64,000 nt of DNA, from positions 515,454-579,453 of the forward strand of contig NC_009419.2 in the NCBI RefSeq assembly GCF_000002875.2, read 5' to 3'. Origin of the DNA: Leishmania infantum JPCM5 (Eukaryota; Euglenozoa; Kinetoplastea; Trypanosomatida; Trypanosomatidae). The notes under the pieces are model-generated. The model had not been told where the DNA came from. It worked only from the letters and a program-made list of their open reading frames with translations, and made no database searches. The translations under genes and the position numbers were made by a program. Positions 20,227 to 30,396 of the stretch are shown piece by piece; the stretch's first letter is position 1, and each line of letters begins with the position of its first letter.

Positions 20227-20802
20227 AGAAGGGGCTTTCAGGCACTTTCCGGAAGGTTTAGCTCTTTCTCAATTAGGTCTTTTTTCCCTTTTCCCTCAGC
20301 GCGATATGCAGCACTGTTTTATCTAGTTTTCCCTGATGTCTAGCGCGAGATGGGCTCTCGCGACTAGTCTTTTTTTCCACGACTCTATAACCGAGAAAAC
20401 ACAAACTGTACATAGCAAGCAAGCGACATCATTCTGTAGCCTGCCCAAAGTTTCAAAAGGCTGTCTAGGTACTCTTCCGCGGCTCCAACTTCTTTGCTGT
20501 CCTTTGCTTTTAGCCGCTCACATTACTTCTCCGCTACACCGAGCTGTCCAGGTGGCTCTCATCTCTCCTTGACTACGACAATGCGGAAACTCTCTTCCCC
20601 CTTCAACTTCGACAGTTCACCGCTTCTTCCCTGCGCCCTACACGGCTTTACTCTGCACACTATCCGGAAAGCTGTATGCTGAACGCCAGCCACTGACGAT
20701 CAGAAGTCTGTTTCGTTCCCCTAACTACTCCTTTTCCTTTCTTTTTTGTGTTCGTCTTCTCCCTTTACAGACAGGACACGCAAACACACACACACACCCA
20801 CA
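20227..20802. other. Intergenic region, 5' signals for the first short-chain dehydrogenase
   Basis: No gene is seen. The run at 20711-20770 is T/C-rich and ends with TTTACAG, 32 bases before the ATG at 20803, and is a likely trans-splice acceptor. The leader then contains a CA-rich repeat. Confidence 0.5.
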
Positions 20803-21504
20803 ATGAAGTCCGTGTTCATCACCGGCGGGAACCGCGGGATCGGACTGGAGACGGCGCGCCAGATGGGCAAGCTTGGCTACTATGTAATCATTAGCTGCCG
20901 CGATGAGGAGAAGGCGAAGACCGCCATTGAGAAGGTATCCGCAGAGGGTGTGAAGGCTGACTACGTAATCATGGATGTGGTGGACGAATCCTCTGTTGCG
21001 AAGGCAGCTGCGGAGGTGTCCAAGAAGGTCAACGGCGTTCTCGATGCGCTCATCAATAACGCTGGATATGCCGCTCCTTCTGGTGACATGAGCCGCGTCA
21101 ACCTCGATGAGATGCGGAGGTGCTATGAGGTGAACGTGATCGGCACTGTATGCGTGACAAACCACTTCCTGGAAATGGTGAAGAAGTCGTCCGCTGGTCG
21201 GATTGTGAACGTTGGGTCCATCATGGGGAGCTGCCAGCTGGAAGTCGCTGCTCTGAGCCACACTCCATACAACTGCTCGAAGGCTGCCCTGAACATGTAC
21301 ACTGTGAATCTGGCAAGCTCGCTGAAGGATACGAATGTGAAAGCGAATTGCGCTCATCCCGGGTGGGTGAAGACGGACATGGGCGGCGCCAAAGCACCAT
21401 TGGAAGTCACTGAGGGAGCGGAGACGAGCGTGTACCTCGCCACGCTGCCGGCCGATGGCCCCACCGGCGGGTTCTTCCACAAGTGCGATCGTCTGCCCTG
21501 GTAG
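20803..21504 (+). CDS. Short-chain dehydrogenase/reductase (carbonyl reductase-like), copy 1
   Basis: The protein (233 aa from the ATG at 20803; the upstream open frame starts at a GTG in the leader and is dismissed) is a classical SDR NAD(P)(H)-dependent oxidoreductase. The cofactor motif TGGNRGIG is near residues 6-13, NNAG lies in the central strand, a Ser stands in VGSIMG, and the catalytic YxxxK reads YNCSK. The C-terminal part contains PGWVKTDMGG and ADGPTGGFF, typical of plant/protist carbonyl reductases. The Arg after the glycine motif suggests NADP(H). The substrate cannot be deduced. A diverged tandem paralogue follows at 22125. Confidence 0.9.
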   Translation: MKSVFITGGNRGIGLETARQMGKLGYYVIISCRDEEKAKTAIEKVSAEGVKADYVIMDVVDESSVAKAAAEVSKKVNGVLDALINNAGYAAPSGDMSRVNLDEMRRCYEVNVIGTVCVTNHFLEMVKKSSAGRIVNVGSIMGSCQLEVAALSHTPYNCSKAALNMYTVNLASSLKDTNVKANCAHPGWVKTDMGGAKAPLEVTEGAETSVYLATLPADGPTGGFFHKCDRLPW

Positions 21505-22124
21505 CTGTAATAAAAAGCTTCTCTTGCTTCTACCATCTCGAGGCACCCCTTCTCCTCGCTCAAAGCGGGAGGCACTCTGCGGCTGCTTGTTTTCCACGAA
21601 GAGCAGCAGGCTTGGCGTTCCTCGCCTATTGCTGCTCGTGAAAAGCGGATGCTGCAAAGTCTTGCTATTTTGGGCACGACAGCACGCTATACATCGCAGC
21701 TCTGTCGCGCGCCACACTTTTGTGGCTCTCTTCGTTTTGCGAGCACTTTCACTACAAATGACGGTGCTTTGCCTGCGTTTTCTCTGCACTGAATGTTTTC
21801 ATCGTTCCTGACTCTGTGGGAATTCGTCTGAGCTTCTCGTAGTATCTTGTGACCAATGCCAGTCGATGGAAGCTCGACTCTTCGCTCCTTTGCACCTTCA
21901 AAAGTGTGCTGCGTCGATCCTGACAGGGGAGATTGCAGTGCTGCGCCAATAAAAAAAAACTATCTGTACTGACTTCTCACTTCATGTATCTATTTCACTC
22001 CTCCAAGCGTTTTGCCCGTCTTCACAGTGAGTTCTTTCACATTCCCAGTTTCCAACCCGATTCGTGCAGCTTGCCAATCAGCTGCAGTAGCACTCATATC
22101 CACACGCTGCATTCACTCATCGTC
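21505..22124. other. Intergenic region between the two dehydrogenases
   Basis: No gene is seen. It is T/C-rich with short open frames only. Confidence 0.4.
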
Positions 22125-22889
22125 ATGTCCGCTCCGAAAAAGGTGGCGCTTGTGACTGGTGCCAACCGTGGGATTGGATTTGCGACTGCTCGTCGCCTTG
22201 GTGAGCTTGGTTTCAAGGTACTTCTCGGCGCACGTGATGTAAAGCGCGGCGAGGAGGCTGTCAACACGCTGCGTAACGACAAGCTGGATGTGGACTTGCT
22301 GCTGATGACGCCGACGGAGCACGCCTCTGTGGAGGCCGCTGTGCAGAAGGTTGAAGCTGACTACAAACGCCTCGATGTGCTAATCAACAACGCGGCTCTC
22401 ATGGATTTCGACAACAAGGTGTTCCCCTTGAACATCCAGCGCATGCGCGATGAGTTCGAGATCAACTTCTTTGCCACCGTGGACATCACAAACAGTTTCC
22501 TCCCGCTGATGCTGCGGTCTTCGGAGGCGCCGCGTCTAGTGTTTGTGTCGACGCCGCTTGGAACGCATGAGACGGTGGACCGCCCGCAGAACAAGTACGC
22601 CCACCCCAACTTGACAGCGTATAAGTGCACCAAGTCCGCTGTCAACATGTACGCGCACAACCTTGCCAAGTACCTCGAGAACTACTCTGAGGAGGCTGGT
22701 GGCAGCGCCGCTTCTGCGAAGGTGAACTGCTGCTACCCTGGCTACGTTCAAACTGATATGTGCTTCAACTCTACGGAGGCACACTTCACTCCCTACGAGG
22801 GCGCTGAGACGAGCGTGTGGCTCGCCACCCTGCCGGCGGATGGGCCGACCGGCGGCTTCTACCACCGTGCCAAGAAGCTACCATGGTAG
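22125..22889 (+). CDS. Short-chain dehydrogenase/reductase, copy 2
   Basis: The protein (254 aa from the ATG at 22125; the frame is open upstream but reads through leader sequence) is a second classical SDR with TGANRGIG near the N-terminus, NNAA, and catalytic YKCTK. The C-terminal signature ADGPTGGFYHRAKKLPW closely parallels the first copy (ADGPTGGFFHKCDRLPW), so the pair arose by tandem duplication and then diverged widely. Compared with copy 1 it has a longer loop before the catalytic Tyr and an insertion EEAGGSAASAK before the PGY segment, so substrate preference probably differs. Confidence 0.9.
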   Translation: MSAPKKVALVTGANRGIGFATARRLGELGFKVLLGARDVKRGEEAVNTLRNDKLDVDLLLMTPTEHASVEAAVQKVEADYKRLDVLINNAALMDFDNKVFPLNIQRMRDEFEINFFATVDITNSFLPLMLRSSEAPRLVFVSTPLGTHETVDRPQNKYAHPNLTAYKCTKSAVNMYAHNLAKYLENYSEEAGGSAASAKVNCCYPGYVQTDMCFNSTEAHFTPYEGAETSVWLATLPADGPTGGFYHRAKKLPW

Positions 22890-23636
22890 TACCACCGCGC
22901 GGTGTGCAATTTTATTTGTTTGTCGACCCGCTCTTTTGCACTACTAGGATCGCCTCTAACGTTTTAGACGAGGAAGCCTTCCCCCGCAAGCGCACCCGCA
23001 TTGCACCTTGTTTCCCTCGAAAACGTATCTCCTTATTTTCCGCCTCTCTTGTCCTTAGCTCACCTCTCTATCGGCATTTCCCGTTTCTTAGTAGCTGATT
23101 TGTGCTGTCGTGTTGACTCGCTCACATTGCGGGGAAGGGTTTCATTCTCGACCTAGCAATTCGTGTGCTTCACGCTGACGCAAGGAAATGAAGGAAAAAG
23201 CATCTGACTTTGAGTGGGGGTCTATCTTGCACTCACCACCTCTCAGAAGCTAAGAATGAGAATAATGCGAGTCTCGCAGCGCAGCCAGCAGTGCCGATAT
23301 GGAACTGGTTATGGGTGCGTGTAAGTACAGGGGATTGCTGTGCACTCCAGAGTCTAACTCATGTTCGCTCCCTGACCGATGGGCGGTGAATCACTGAACG
23401 CGATTGTATTACTAATTCTCGCTTTTACTTTTCGCTCTCTTTGTTCAGTCGCGCATATTGAAGTTGTTGTTGCTGACTGGTTACCCGCATGCCAGAACCG
23501 AGTGGCGCATCGGAATCACACATGCTGTGTGCATTTTTCTCCGCTTGCCTTTGAAGGAAAAAAGGGGAAGGGCGTGCTTGGACGAGCCACCAAGATTAGC
23601 GAATAAAGAAAAAAGGGGCAAAGTTATCAAGATCTT
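22890..23636. other. Intergenic region
   Basis: No gene is seen. It has moderate T/C-rich tracts and short composition-driven frames. Confidence 0.4.
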
Positions 23637-24188
23637 ATGTCGGGCAGCGCGTACCGCGACTCCGCGGGTGACGGGTTACAGGAAGAAGAGGAGGAAGAGC
23701 TAGGACTTCCATCATCTCGAACATCCGCCGCGGAGGAGTGCAGCCGCAGCGGGAGTGCCGTCGACGGCGGCAAGAACGTACTCTCTAGAACTCCGGATGA
23801 CAGTGCAATGCGAAGTTTTCGCGCGGCAGACGCCGACGATGAGTTTGCACTAGACATTCCGTTCGTGACGTCAAAAGGCAGCGCATCAGCCACTGGGCTT
23901 GGAGCATTCGCACATACAAGCTTCACCATCTCATCAAATGTCGACATCGGACGGCATCAGCGAAGGACGGCTGCGTCAACTGCCGCAGCCCAATCTTCAG
24001 TGTCTGGCAAGGAGCAGGGGGAAAGACAGTTGTCGATTGCTGGCAACTGGGAGAAAGCAGAAAATGTGTCACTGAACAAGTACCAGGGGTCCGACATACT
24101 GGATGATTCTGACTCCCCACAGGATGAGGTAGAGTTCCAAGCTTGGAAAGCGCGAGACGCGTTTCGGCGGCAACAGCTGCTACTATGA
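23637..24188 (+). CDS. Hypothetical acidic protein with MFAP1-like motif
   Basis: A 183-aa open frame starting at an ATG, with an acidic run of glutamates at residues 17-21 and Ser/Ala-rich middle. The last part, EVEFQAWKARDAFRR, resembles the EYEAWKVRELKR motif of the spliceosomal protein MFAP1 (metazoan B-complex component), and the preceding DDSD sequence also fits. In MFAP1 this motif is followed by a further conserved C-terminal domain, which is missing here because the frame stops eight residues later. It may be a shortened kinetoplastid form or a coincidental match. The frame itself is plausible but has low complexity. Confidence 0.5.
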   Translation: MSGSAYRDSAGDGLQEEEEEELGLPSSRTSAAEECSRSGSAVDGGKNVLSRTPDDSAMRSFRAADADDEFALDIPFVTSKGSASATGLGAFAHTSFTISSNVDIGRHQRRTAASTAAAQSSVSGKEQGERQLSIAGNWEKAENVSLNKYQGSDILDDSDSPQDEVEFQAWKARDAFRRQQLLL

Positions 24189-25130
24189 AACTCATGTGCC
24201 TGCAAGTACACTGTTTCGTTGTACAGGTCGTCGGTGGCTAACAGTGAGCCTGCTGGGATGTAAGGGTGTGGATGTGGAAAGGTAGATGACGCGTACGATG
24301 GATATGACCCTAGGCTTTCGATTTGTGGTGTGCGACACTCCGCGAGCGGCGACCTGATGCAGCGCACTGGTGGCTCTCTGGAATGGCCCTCGTTGCCCTG
24401 AACTCGACATAGTGGCCGATGCCGATGAGCTCTGTTTGCTGTTCCACACAAGGGGGAAGAGGAAAGCCGCAACTTTTCTTTTTCGTCCAGGCCTGCGGCT
24501 TGATTGCTACTCTCGTCTTGGCCTACAAAGCAGAGAACACAGGCGCGCGTGGCAACCTCTGATGTCAACGCTGCCGATGAGGCAGCTGTGATGGGCTCCC
24601 CGATCCCTCTTATTCTTCCCCTAGCTGTTCTTTTGTTTCGCCCTTGGGGCGGTTGCCGCCCCACAAATTAAAATAGCCCGTGCTGTTTTTCTGCTCAAGC
24701 TTTGTCTCACCGCCTCTACATCTATCACGACGAAGAGGAAGCATCTGCCACGGACCATTTGGGGCACTTCTTTCTGCTCTTTTTTTCCTTGCGAAGGGCG
24801 AAAACAGAATGCGATGTGACGCCTCCTGTGCACACTGAAAAGCTAGAGACTTGAGGTATTCACCTCCACAGCTTCATGCTCTCTTTTCCTATTAGCCTAC
24901 TCAGCACACTATTCCAGCGAGACAGCCAAAGATCAGAGACGTAGAAACGTTTTTTTTCCATAGACGCACCGATTCCCTCGGCTAGGGTGCAGGCAAATAG
25001 CAGAACAACCTAACGCACTGGTGGCAGCAAGAAGACGGTTATAAAATCGAATATCCATACAACTACCTGCACATAAATGTAGACGCACACATACACGCAC
25101 ACACACACACAAAGCGCTTTCGGTGAAAAG
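24189..25130. other. Intergenic region
   Basis: No convincing gene on either strand. A CA-rich repeat lies just before the ATG of the next gene (about 25088-25110). Confidence 0.4.
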
Positions 25131-27674
25131 ATGTCTTCTCGATGGCCTTCATCTCTCCTCAACGCCACCAACAAGCGGCTCACGGAACGCATTGAGCAGC
25201 TGACGCTTGACCTCGACACCAAACGCAACTCTGTCGCGGAGCAGCGCGAGGTTGTAGCGCTTCTCAAAAAACATCAGCATGAAGCTCAGCAGCAAGTCAA
25301 GACCACTGCAGAGGCGCTAGAGCGCGAGCGGGCTGCCGTTGAAAACGATGAGGGCAAACTCAAACAGCTCCAACTAGAAGCTGAGGCGGATGCGCGACGA
25401 GCGCGCCAGTCAAAAGAGGCGGAAACACAGCTCTCTCAAGCCGTCTCCGCTTTGGAGTCGACTTTGGATCAGCGCTGCCGTGCTTTGAGTGGGCAACGAG
25501 AGATCGCCGTGGAGATTGAGGAGGAGGCAAGGAAACTGGTATCGGCGCATCTCAGCCGCCAGCGCGTGGGGGATGAGTTGGCTGATGCACAGCGCGAGCT
25601 TTCATCGACCGTGTGGGCCACGCTCGGTCGCCTCAACGATCAAGTTCGTGTCGCCACGCGGCGCTTGGAGGAGGTGCGAGGCGAGCGCCTTCATGCACTG
25701 CAGGAGGTCGACGCCATGCATCTCGCTTTGCGGCATGCTGTTAAGGATCAGGCGGAGAGCTTGCGAGCACTGGAGCTAGTTTACGTGCAGACTTCCCATC
25801 TAGATGCGCAGGTGCTGGCAAATGCCAAATCCATGGAGGTTCTGGTAGCGGCTGCCCGCGAGAGGAAGAAGCTCCGCGGTGAGCTGCAAGCCACGCTGGA
25901 GCGGCTCCGCGGGGATAACCAGCGCCAAGCACTCGCCCACGATCTTAAACGCGAGCGGTACGACAAGCAAGTCCATGCGCTCCAAAAGGCCGTCGCCGCC
26001 TTGAGAGAGGACGAAGAGCACTCAGTGATCTCAAGGCGCTGCGAGCAGGCCGAGGTGCAGCAGCTTTGTCAACAACGTCGAGAGCTCGAGCACGTCATCC
26101 TCTTGTGCGAGGAGAAGAGGCAGCTGCTGGCACAGAAGCAGGCGCGTCGTGCTGCGCTGGAGGGCGCTCGTGCGCTGATGCAGCGTCAGGAGTCGACCGG
26201 GCAGCCGTCACCAGAGGCGCTGCGTGACATGTTCCTGGCCTTTGAGCAGCAGGAATCGCTACTGGAAGACCGTGTGGAGCGCACCTGTGCGAAGCTCACC
26301 GGGGCAATTCAGACTTTCATGGACGAGGGTCGAAGGGGCGAGCACTTCAACGCTGCGGTAGCTGATAAGATGAAGGCCAAATTGTCCCTTGTCTCGGACC
26401 AGGAAGCCTCAGAAGGTCACGTACAACTTCTTAGAGAGAGAGGAAGCAAGCTTGAGGAGGCACTGGCGGAGCGGCAGGCATTGCTCTCCTCGATGCAGGC
26501 ATTGACGTTGGAGCAGCGCGCTCAGCGTCAGGCCTCCTGGCTGCGCGAAATCGAGCAACTACGCGGCACCCTTCTGCGCGTGCAGCGAGATCATCAGCAG
26601 CTGCTACATGACACCGCGACGCTTCGCAGTAGCTGGCATCACACGCGCAAAACATTGGAGGAGAAGGGCATGTCACAGGGAAAGGTGCTGAGCGACTTGC
26701 GTCTGCTTGAGGCAGAAGTGTCCCGGCTGGACCAAGAGATGACAGTCACTCTGGAGGAACACAATAGCCGGTTGCTCCAGCACGAACAGGCAGGAGTGAC
26801 ACTGCAATCATTGATGAGGGCGGCCGACGCGCAGGTTGATGCGCTCAAGGAGGCGGCAGGCGCCGAGGCGTACATTCGAGCTGAGGTGCAGATTGTGGAG
26901 GAGCGGATTCAGGCCGATATGCAAGGCGCCCTTGTTGAGCTGCACCTCAACGAGAACGAAGTGCACGAGCTGAGCGAGGATTTGCAACGGCATCGGAGGC
27001 AGCTGAATCTTCTTCGCCTCCGCTACGAGGAGGCGGTGACGTCGATGGCTCGCGCAGCGCAGAAGCCGCTGAATGAGAAGGAAGGAGGGGGCATCTCACT
27101 ACCTCTGCTCAACAGCGAGAGCGACACTTGCACTCCAGAGGCGGTGCACGCCCATCTATTGCTGCGTCGCTCCTATGAGCGAGAGCAGCTCATGCAACGC
27201 GGCAACTACCTCGATCTTCGCTTGGTAGCGCTGGATAAGGAAACAGGCACCCTGCGGCACATGCTGGATGGGTTGCGCTCCTCTCGTCGCGTCACATCGG
27301 AACATGTCAACGCTCTGGGCGAGCTCTCCTCGGCAGCGAAAGAGGCTGGAGCTTCCTCGATCAAAAACTGCAGCTCACAACTGGGACCTTCGGCTCCTTC
27401 GTGTCCCACTGCGCTTGTTAAAAAGCAGCTGCTGAGTAGTGCTGAAGCGAGCGAACACTACTGGAGGGCGGAGCTGCAGCTACTAGATGAGACTTTAGCT
27501 GCTATGAGTCAACAGCGTGATGACTCGCGGGTGCGGCTGCACGAGATGCGCGCGACGCTGAAGGAATTGCAGGACACTGAGAGGCAGAAGCGCATGCAAG
27601 TGCAGAAGCTCCGTGAGAGTGTTCAGCGTTCTCGTAAGCTGGCTAACGTTGTGAGCGTGAAGTGCAGCAGGTAA
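25131..27674 (+). CDS. CCDC39: Coiled-coil protein, CCDC39/FAP59-like
   Basis: A protein of 847 aa that is almost entirely heptad-like coiled coil, rich in Glu, Gln, Arg and Leu. The region at about residues 620-720 lines up with CCDC39: an L-R-L-R-Y-E-E motif, then a run parallel to CCDC39 KAAQEKEELQREGDCLD, here RRSYEREQLMQRGNYLD, followed by a helix ending in L-R-S-S. CCDC39 with CCDC40 forms the 96-nm molecular ruler of motile cilia that positions inner dynein arms and radial spokes. A flagellar axoneme role is inferred. A conserved SSRWPSSLLNATNKRL begins the protein. The length is slightly shorter than the animal protein (about 940). Other coiled-coil axonemal proteins remain a possible alternative. 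Confidence 0.75.
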   Translation: MSSRWPSSLLNATNKRLTERIEQLTLDLDTKRNSVAEQREVVALLKKHQHEAQQQVKTTAEALERERAAVENDEGKLKQLQLEAEADARRARQSKEAETQLSQAVSALESTLDQRCRALSGQREIAVEIEEEARKLVSAHLSRQRVGDELADAQRELSSTVWATLGRLNDQVRVATRRLEEVRGERLHALQEVDAMHLALRHAVKDQAESLRALELVYVQTSHLDAQVLANAKSMEVLVAAARERKKLRGELQATLERLRGDNQRQALAHDLKRERYDKQVHALQKAVAALREDEEHSVISRRCEQAEVQQLCQQRRELEHVILLCEEKRQLLAQKQARRAALEGARALMQRQESTGQPSPEALRDMFLAFEQQESLLEDRVERTCAKLTGAIQTFMDEGRRGEHFNAAVADKMKAKLSLVSDQEASEGHVQLLRERGSKLEEALAERQALLSSMQALTLEQRAQRQASWLREIEQLRGTLLRVQRDHQQLLHDTATLRSSWHHTRKTLEEKGMSQGKVLSDLRLLEAEVSRLDQEMTVTLEEHNSRLLQHEQAGVTLQSLMRAADAQVDALKEAAGAEAYIRAEVQIVEERIQADMQGALVELHLNENEVHELSEDLQRHRRQLNLLRLRYEEAVTSMARAAQKPLNEKEGGGISLPLLNSESDTCTPEAVHAHLLLRRSYEREQLMQRGNYLDLRLVALDKETGTLRHMLDGLRSSRRVTSEHVNALGELSSAAKEAGASSIKNCSSQLGPSAPSCPTALVKKQLLSSAEASEHYWRAELQLLDETLAAMSQQRDDSRVRLHEMRATLKELQDTERQKRMQVQKLRESVQRSRKLANVVSVKCSR

Positions 27675-28493
27675 CTGATCCGTTTCTGTGCACATGAGGA
27701 CATCGCGTTCCTCTGCTGCTTTTCTTGCGCTGTCGCCTCTGGGTAAGGAGCGCTGCACACTCTTAGTGCAGGACAGCACTCTCAAGTGACTCTTTCGTTG
27801 TTTTTCCTTTTTCCATTTTCTCCCTCCGTGCCTCTCTCTTGCTCGGCGCGCTGTCGCGTGGCTCTCCTCGCTTTGGCATTTCGGGAGGTCCCGCGCAGTG
27901 GCTCCGAAAAAGCAGAGGAAGCGAGTTCTGCGTTTCATGTGCGCGCCTTGAGCAAATCTCTGCGCTGCCGGTTCCGCTTGTGCACGGACACTAGCGGAAA
28001 TGAGACGCCGAGGGATGGGGGGATACTTAAAGACCACTGTGCACACACTTAATACACGGCAGGCCAAAGAGAAAGCATGACTCTTTGGGAGGATGCAAGA
28101 TCACAGAGACCTAAAATGGAGGACGCACGTCTTATATCGGCTCTTGCAAGACGGCTTTTCACTTCGCTTAGAAGCGCTTGATGAGTACCCTCACACTTAC
28201 ACAAACGCCTTGCCTCTGTCTTCCGTTGCATTCCGGGTTTTGCCAAAGCCGCCTGCTTTCTTTTTTGCTTCTTTCATCACGGCTCACACGGAGCTCGTGC
28301 TGCAAATAAGCAAGCAAAAAGCTCCGTACAGCTCACACAATCGATATTTATCCCTCGAGCATAGGTGGGCTGCTTTCTCTGCGACTCGCATATACACAGT
28401 ATCCCATCCACATAAGTCTCGACTCGAAGCAGTCACCGATATCCCTGCCTTTTTTCGTCCTTCACAGCACTTATCTACGGCCACATAGCAGGG
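27675..28493. other. Intergenic region
   Basis: No gene is seen. T/C-rich blocks near 27790-27850 and 28440-28470 could serve splicing of the next mRNA. Confidence 0.4.
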
Positions 28494-29180
28494 ATGCTCA
28501 AGGTCAGCTCGAAAGAGCACTACGCTGAGATCAAGAAGAAGGCCGAAGGCTCGTTGGGGCTTGTCGTACACTTTAGCGCCACCTGGTGTGAGCCCTGCAC
28601 TGCCGTCAATGAACACCTTATCAAGCAAGCTACCGAGTACGGCGACAACGTTGTCTTTGCTGAGGTAGATTGCGGCGAATTGGGCGACGTGTGCGAGGCG
28701 GAGGGGGTGGAGTCGGTTCCATTCGTCGCGTACTTCCGCACCCCGCTTGTCGGCGATGACCGTCGCGTCGAGCGCGTGGCGGATGTAGCTGGCGCAAAGT
28801 TCGACCAGATCGACATGAACACTCACTCCCTGTTTGGCGAGAAGGGTGGCAACGGGGTTCAGCAGAAGGACTTTGCCACAGTGGACGATTACCTGCACTA
28901 CCTCACGAAGCGGCCTGGGGTGGTAATGTTCATCACCGGCACGCCATCCCGTCCGCGCTGCGGCTTTACTGGTCGGCTGTGTGAGCTGGTACATCAGCTT
29001 GGCGTCCCCTTCATCTACTACGACGTCATGACGAGCGACGCGGTGTGCGAGCGCCTCAAGATATACGCCAACTGGCCGACGTATCCGCAGGTATACGTAG
29101 ACGGTGAACTGATCGGTGGGTGGGACATCTGCCGTGAGCTGAGCGACGAGGGCGAACTGAAGTCGACTTTAAAGCGCTGA
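28494..29180 (+). CDS. Thioredoxin-monothiol glutaredoxin fusion (Grx3/PICOT type)
   Basis: A protein of 228 aa with two thioredoxin-fold domains. Residues 1-100 are thioredoxin-like with W31-C-E-P-C35 (a variant of WCGPC). Residues about 120-228 are a monothiol glutaredoxin with P-R-C156-G-F-T159, the WP motif at 194-195, and a GGWDI glutathione-binding loop. Class II CGFS proteins such as yeast Grx3/Grx4 and human PICOT bind a bridging [2Fe-2S] cluster with glutathione or trypanothione and deliver iron in the cytosol and nucleus. The fourth active-site residue here is Thr, not Ser. No targeting peptide is evident, which fits a cytosolic location. Confidence 0.88.
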   Translation: MLKVSSKEHYAEIKKKAEGSLGLVVHFSATWCEPCTAVNEHLIKQATEYGDNVVFAEVDCGELGDVCEAEGVESVPFVAYFRTPLVGDDRRVERVADVAGAKFDQIDMNTHSLFGEKGGNGVQQKDFATVDDYLHYLTKRPGVVMFITGTPSRPRCGFTGRLCELVHQLGVPFIYYDVMTSDAVCERLKIYANWPTYPQVYVDGELIGGWDICRELSDEGELKSTLKR

Positions 29181-29441
29181 GTACTCTACGAACCCTACTG
29201 ATACGAAAGCACAAACACGTGGGAGCGCCTCTGGCGTGGTGTGTAGAGACTTACCATGAGCAGAGCGCGGCGGCTGTTGAGTTGCCGCTAGGCCCAAGTC
29301 GATCTCTGTGAAGCCATCCCCCTCTGCATCCATCTCACTCAGTAGCTTGTCTTTTGCGGGTTCCTGTCTGCCGTTTTTCTTCCCTTTTGCCCGTGTTTTG
29401 TTATTCCTGATAATGCGTGCCACTTCAACGTCGTATTAGGC

Positions 29442-29955
29442 TCCAGTACACCCGCTCTGTGTGGAGAGGTCAAGCAGCCACTCCTATCCCCTGCCAATGC
29501 CGAGCCACCTCCGACGCTGATGGGGTCAAGCACCTACGACGTGGCGAAGTCAGTGCGATGCATTGCTACTGATGCCGGCAGTCAGATCCTAGATGGCACT
29601 GCGTCGGAGCGACCTGCGGCAGCGAACACGCTTGTACGAATCCACACCATGAGCAGGGTGTCGACGCGACTCGAACGCATCTCACCCGGCCCACACACAG
29701 CCTACTGGTGGGGAGCCTGAGTGCCACCGCGAGGGAGATGCAGCACGTGGCGGCCGGCATACTGTGAGCGGCTGCGAGGCGACCTGCGCAGCGGGTGGGT
29801 AACGTTCGAGCCAGGGGCCGTGCTCAGGTGGCTGAGTCGGCACTGCTGTACCACGTGTCTACAGCTGCGCTGCACCACGCGATGGGGCCAGTGACAGTCC
29901 GTATCGCGCACGGCTCGACTCATGTTGAATGACAGAATGGACTCTTTGAAAGAAA
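29442..29955 (-). mobile_element. SIDER-like degenerate retroposon, copy A (inverted)
   Basis: This 514-nt segment is the reverse complement of 37784-38297, and I found no mismatch on reading the two side by side. It has no coding capacity; its short open frames are incidental. The composition, length and the terminal motif shared by copy B with the element at 58 kb fit the SIDER family of extinct retroposons scattered in Leishmania 3' UTRs, where they can influence mRNA stability. It lies 261 bases after the stop codon of the glutaredoxin gene, so it is probably in that transcript's 3' UTR in antisense orientation relative to copy B. Confidence 0.7.
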
Positions 29956-30333
29956 AACACAACTGTGATCCCTTCCTTGTCTGCCATGTTTCATGCTGCC
30001 TTCGCGCGAACGTATGCTTTCAGTCGGCGAGGACGACTCTCTCTCATACCCACATACATACACAGTCACTCGCACACTCCGCGGCGCACGTTGAGGAAGC
30101 AACCGCCAAAGACGAAAAGCACTAGCAGGGCAGATTCACTAGACCCGTGTCTCGTGCTGTTGCCCTTGCTTCTAGCTTCTTGTCTTCGGTGGAGACTTGC
30201 GTTTCGCTTTGACATCGATGAACAAGACGCGAGAGGGCTCTCCATTTACAGTTTTCTTGCTGGACAGCGTTGTTGATCTGACCTCCGCCCACCTGCCTTC
30301 CCTTCTTTTTTGGTAAGCGTCGCTTCGGAAGTG

Positions 30334-30390
30334 TCCTTTTTGGCGCTACTCCTCTTTTTCTTCCGTTTTGTAGTTTTGTTTGTTCTCTAG
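30334..30390 (+). promoter_or_regulatory. Putative trans-splice acceptor region of the MSP1-like gene
   Basis: T/C-rich sequence with AG at 30372-30373 and again at 30389-30390, ending seven bases before the ATG at 30397. The closeness of the second AG would leave a very short leader, so the first is preferred. Confidence 0.4.
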
Positions 30391-30396
30391 AGTCAG

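Larger units (their letters stand above)
29181..30396. other. Intergenic region containing SIDER-like copy A
   Basis: Apart from the 514-bp repeated element (29442-29955) no gene is seen. The final 60 bases hold T-rich tracts with AGs at 30372-30373 and 30389-30390, likely trans-splice acceptors for the MSP1-like gene. Confidence 0.5.

Noticed and set aside
29702..29962. 86-codon frame also present in identical form at 37780-38037
   Set aside because: Identity reflects the duplicated noncoding element; the translation is low complexity and not protein-like.
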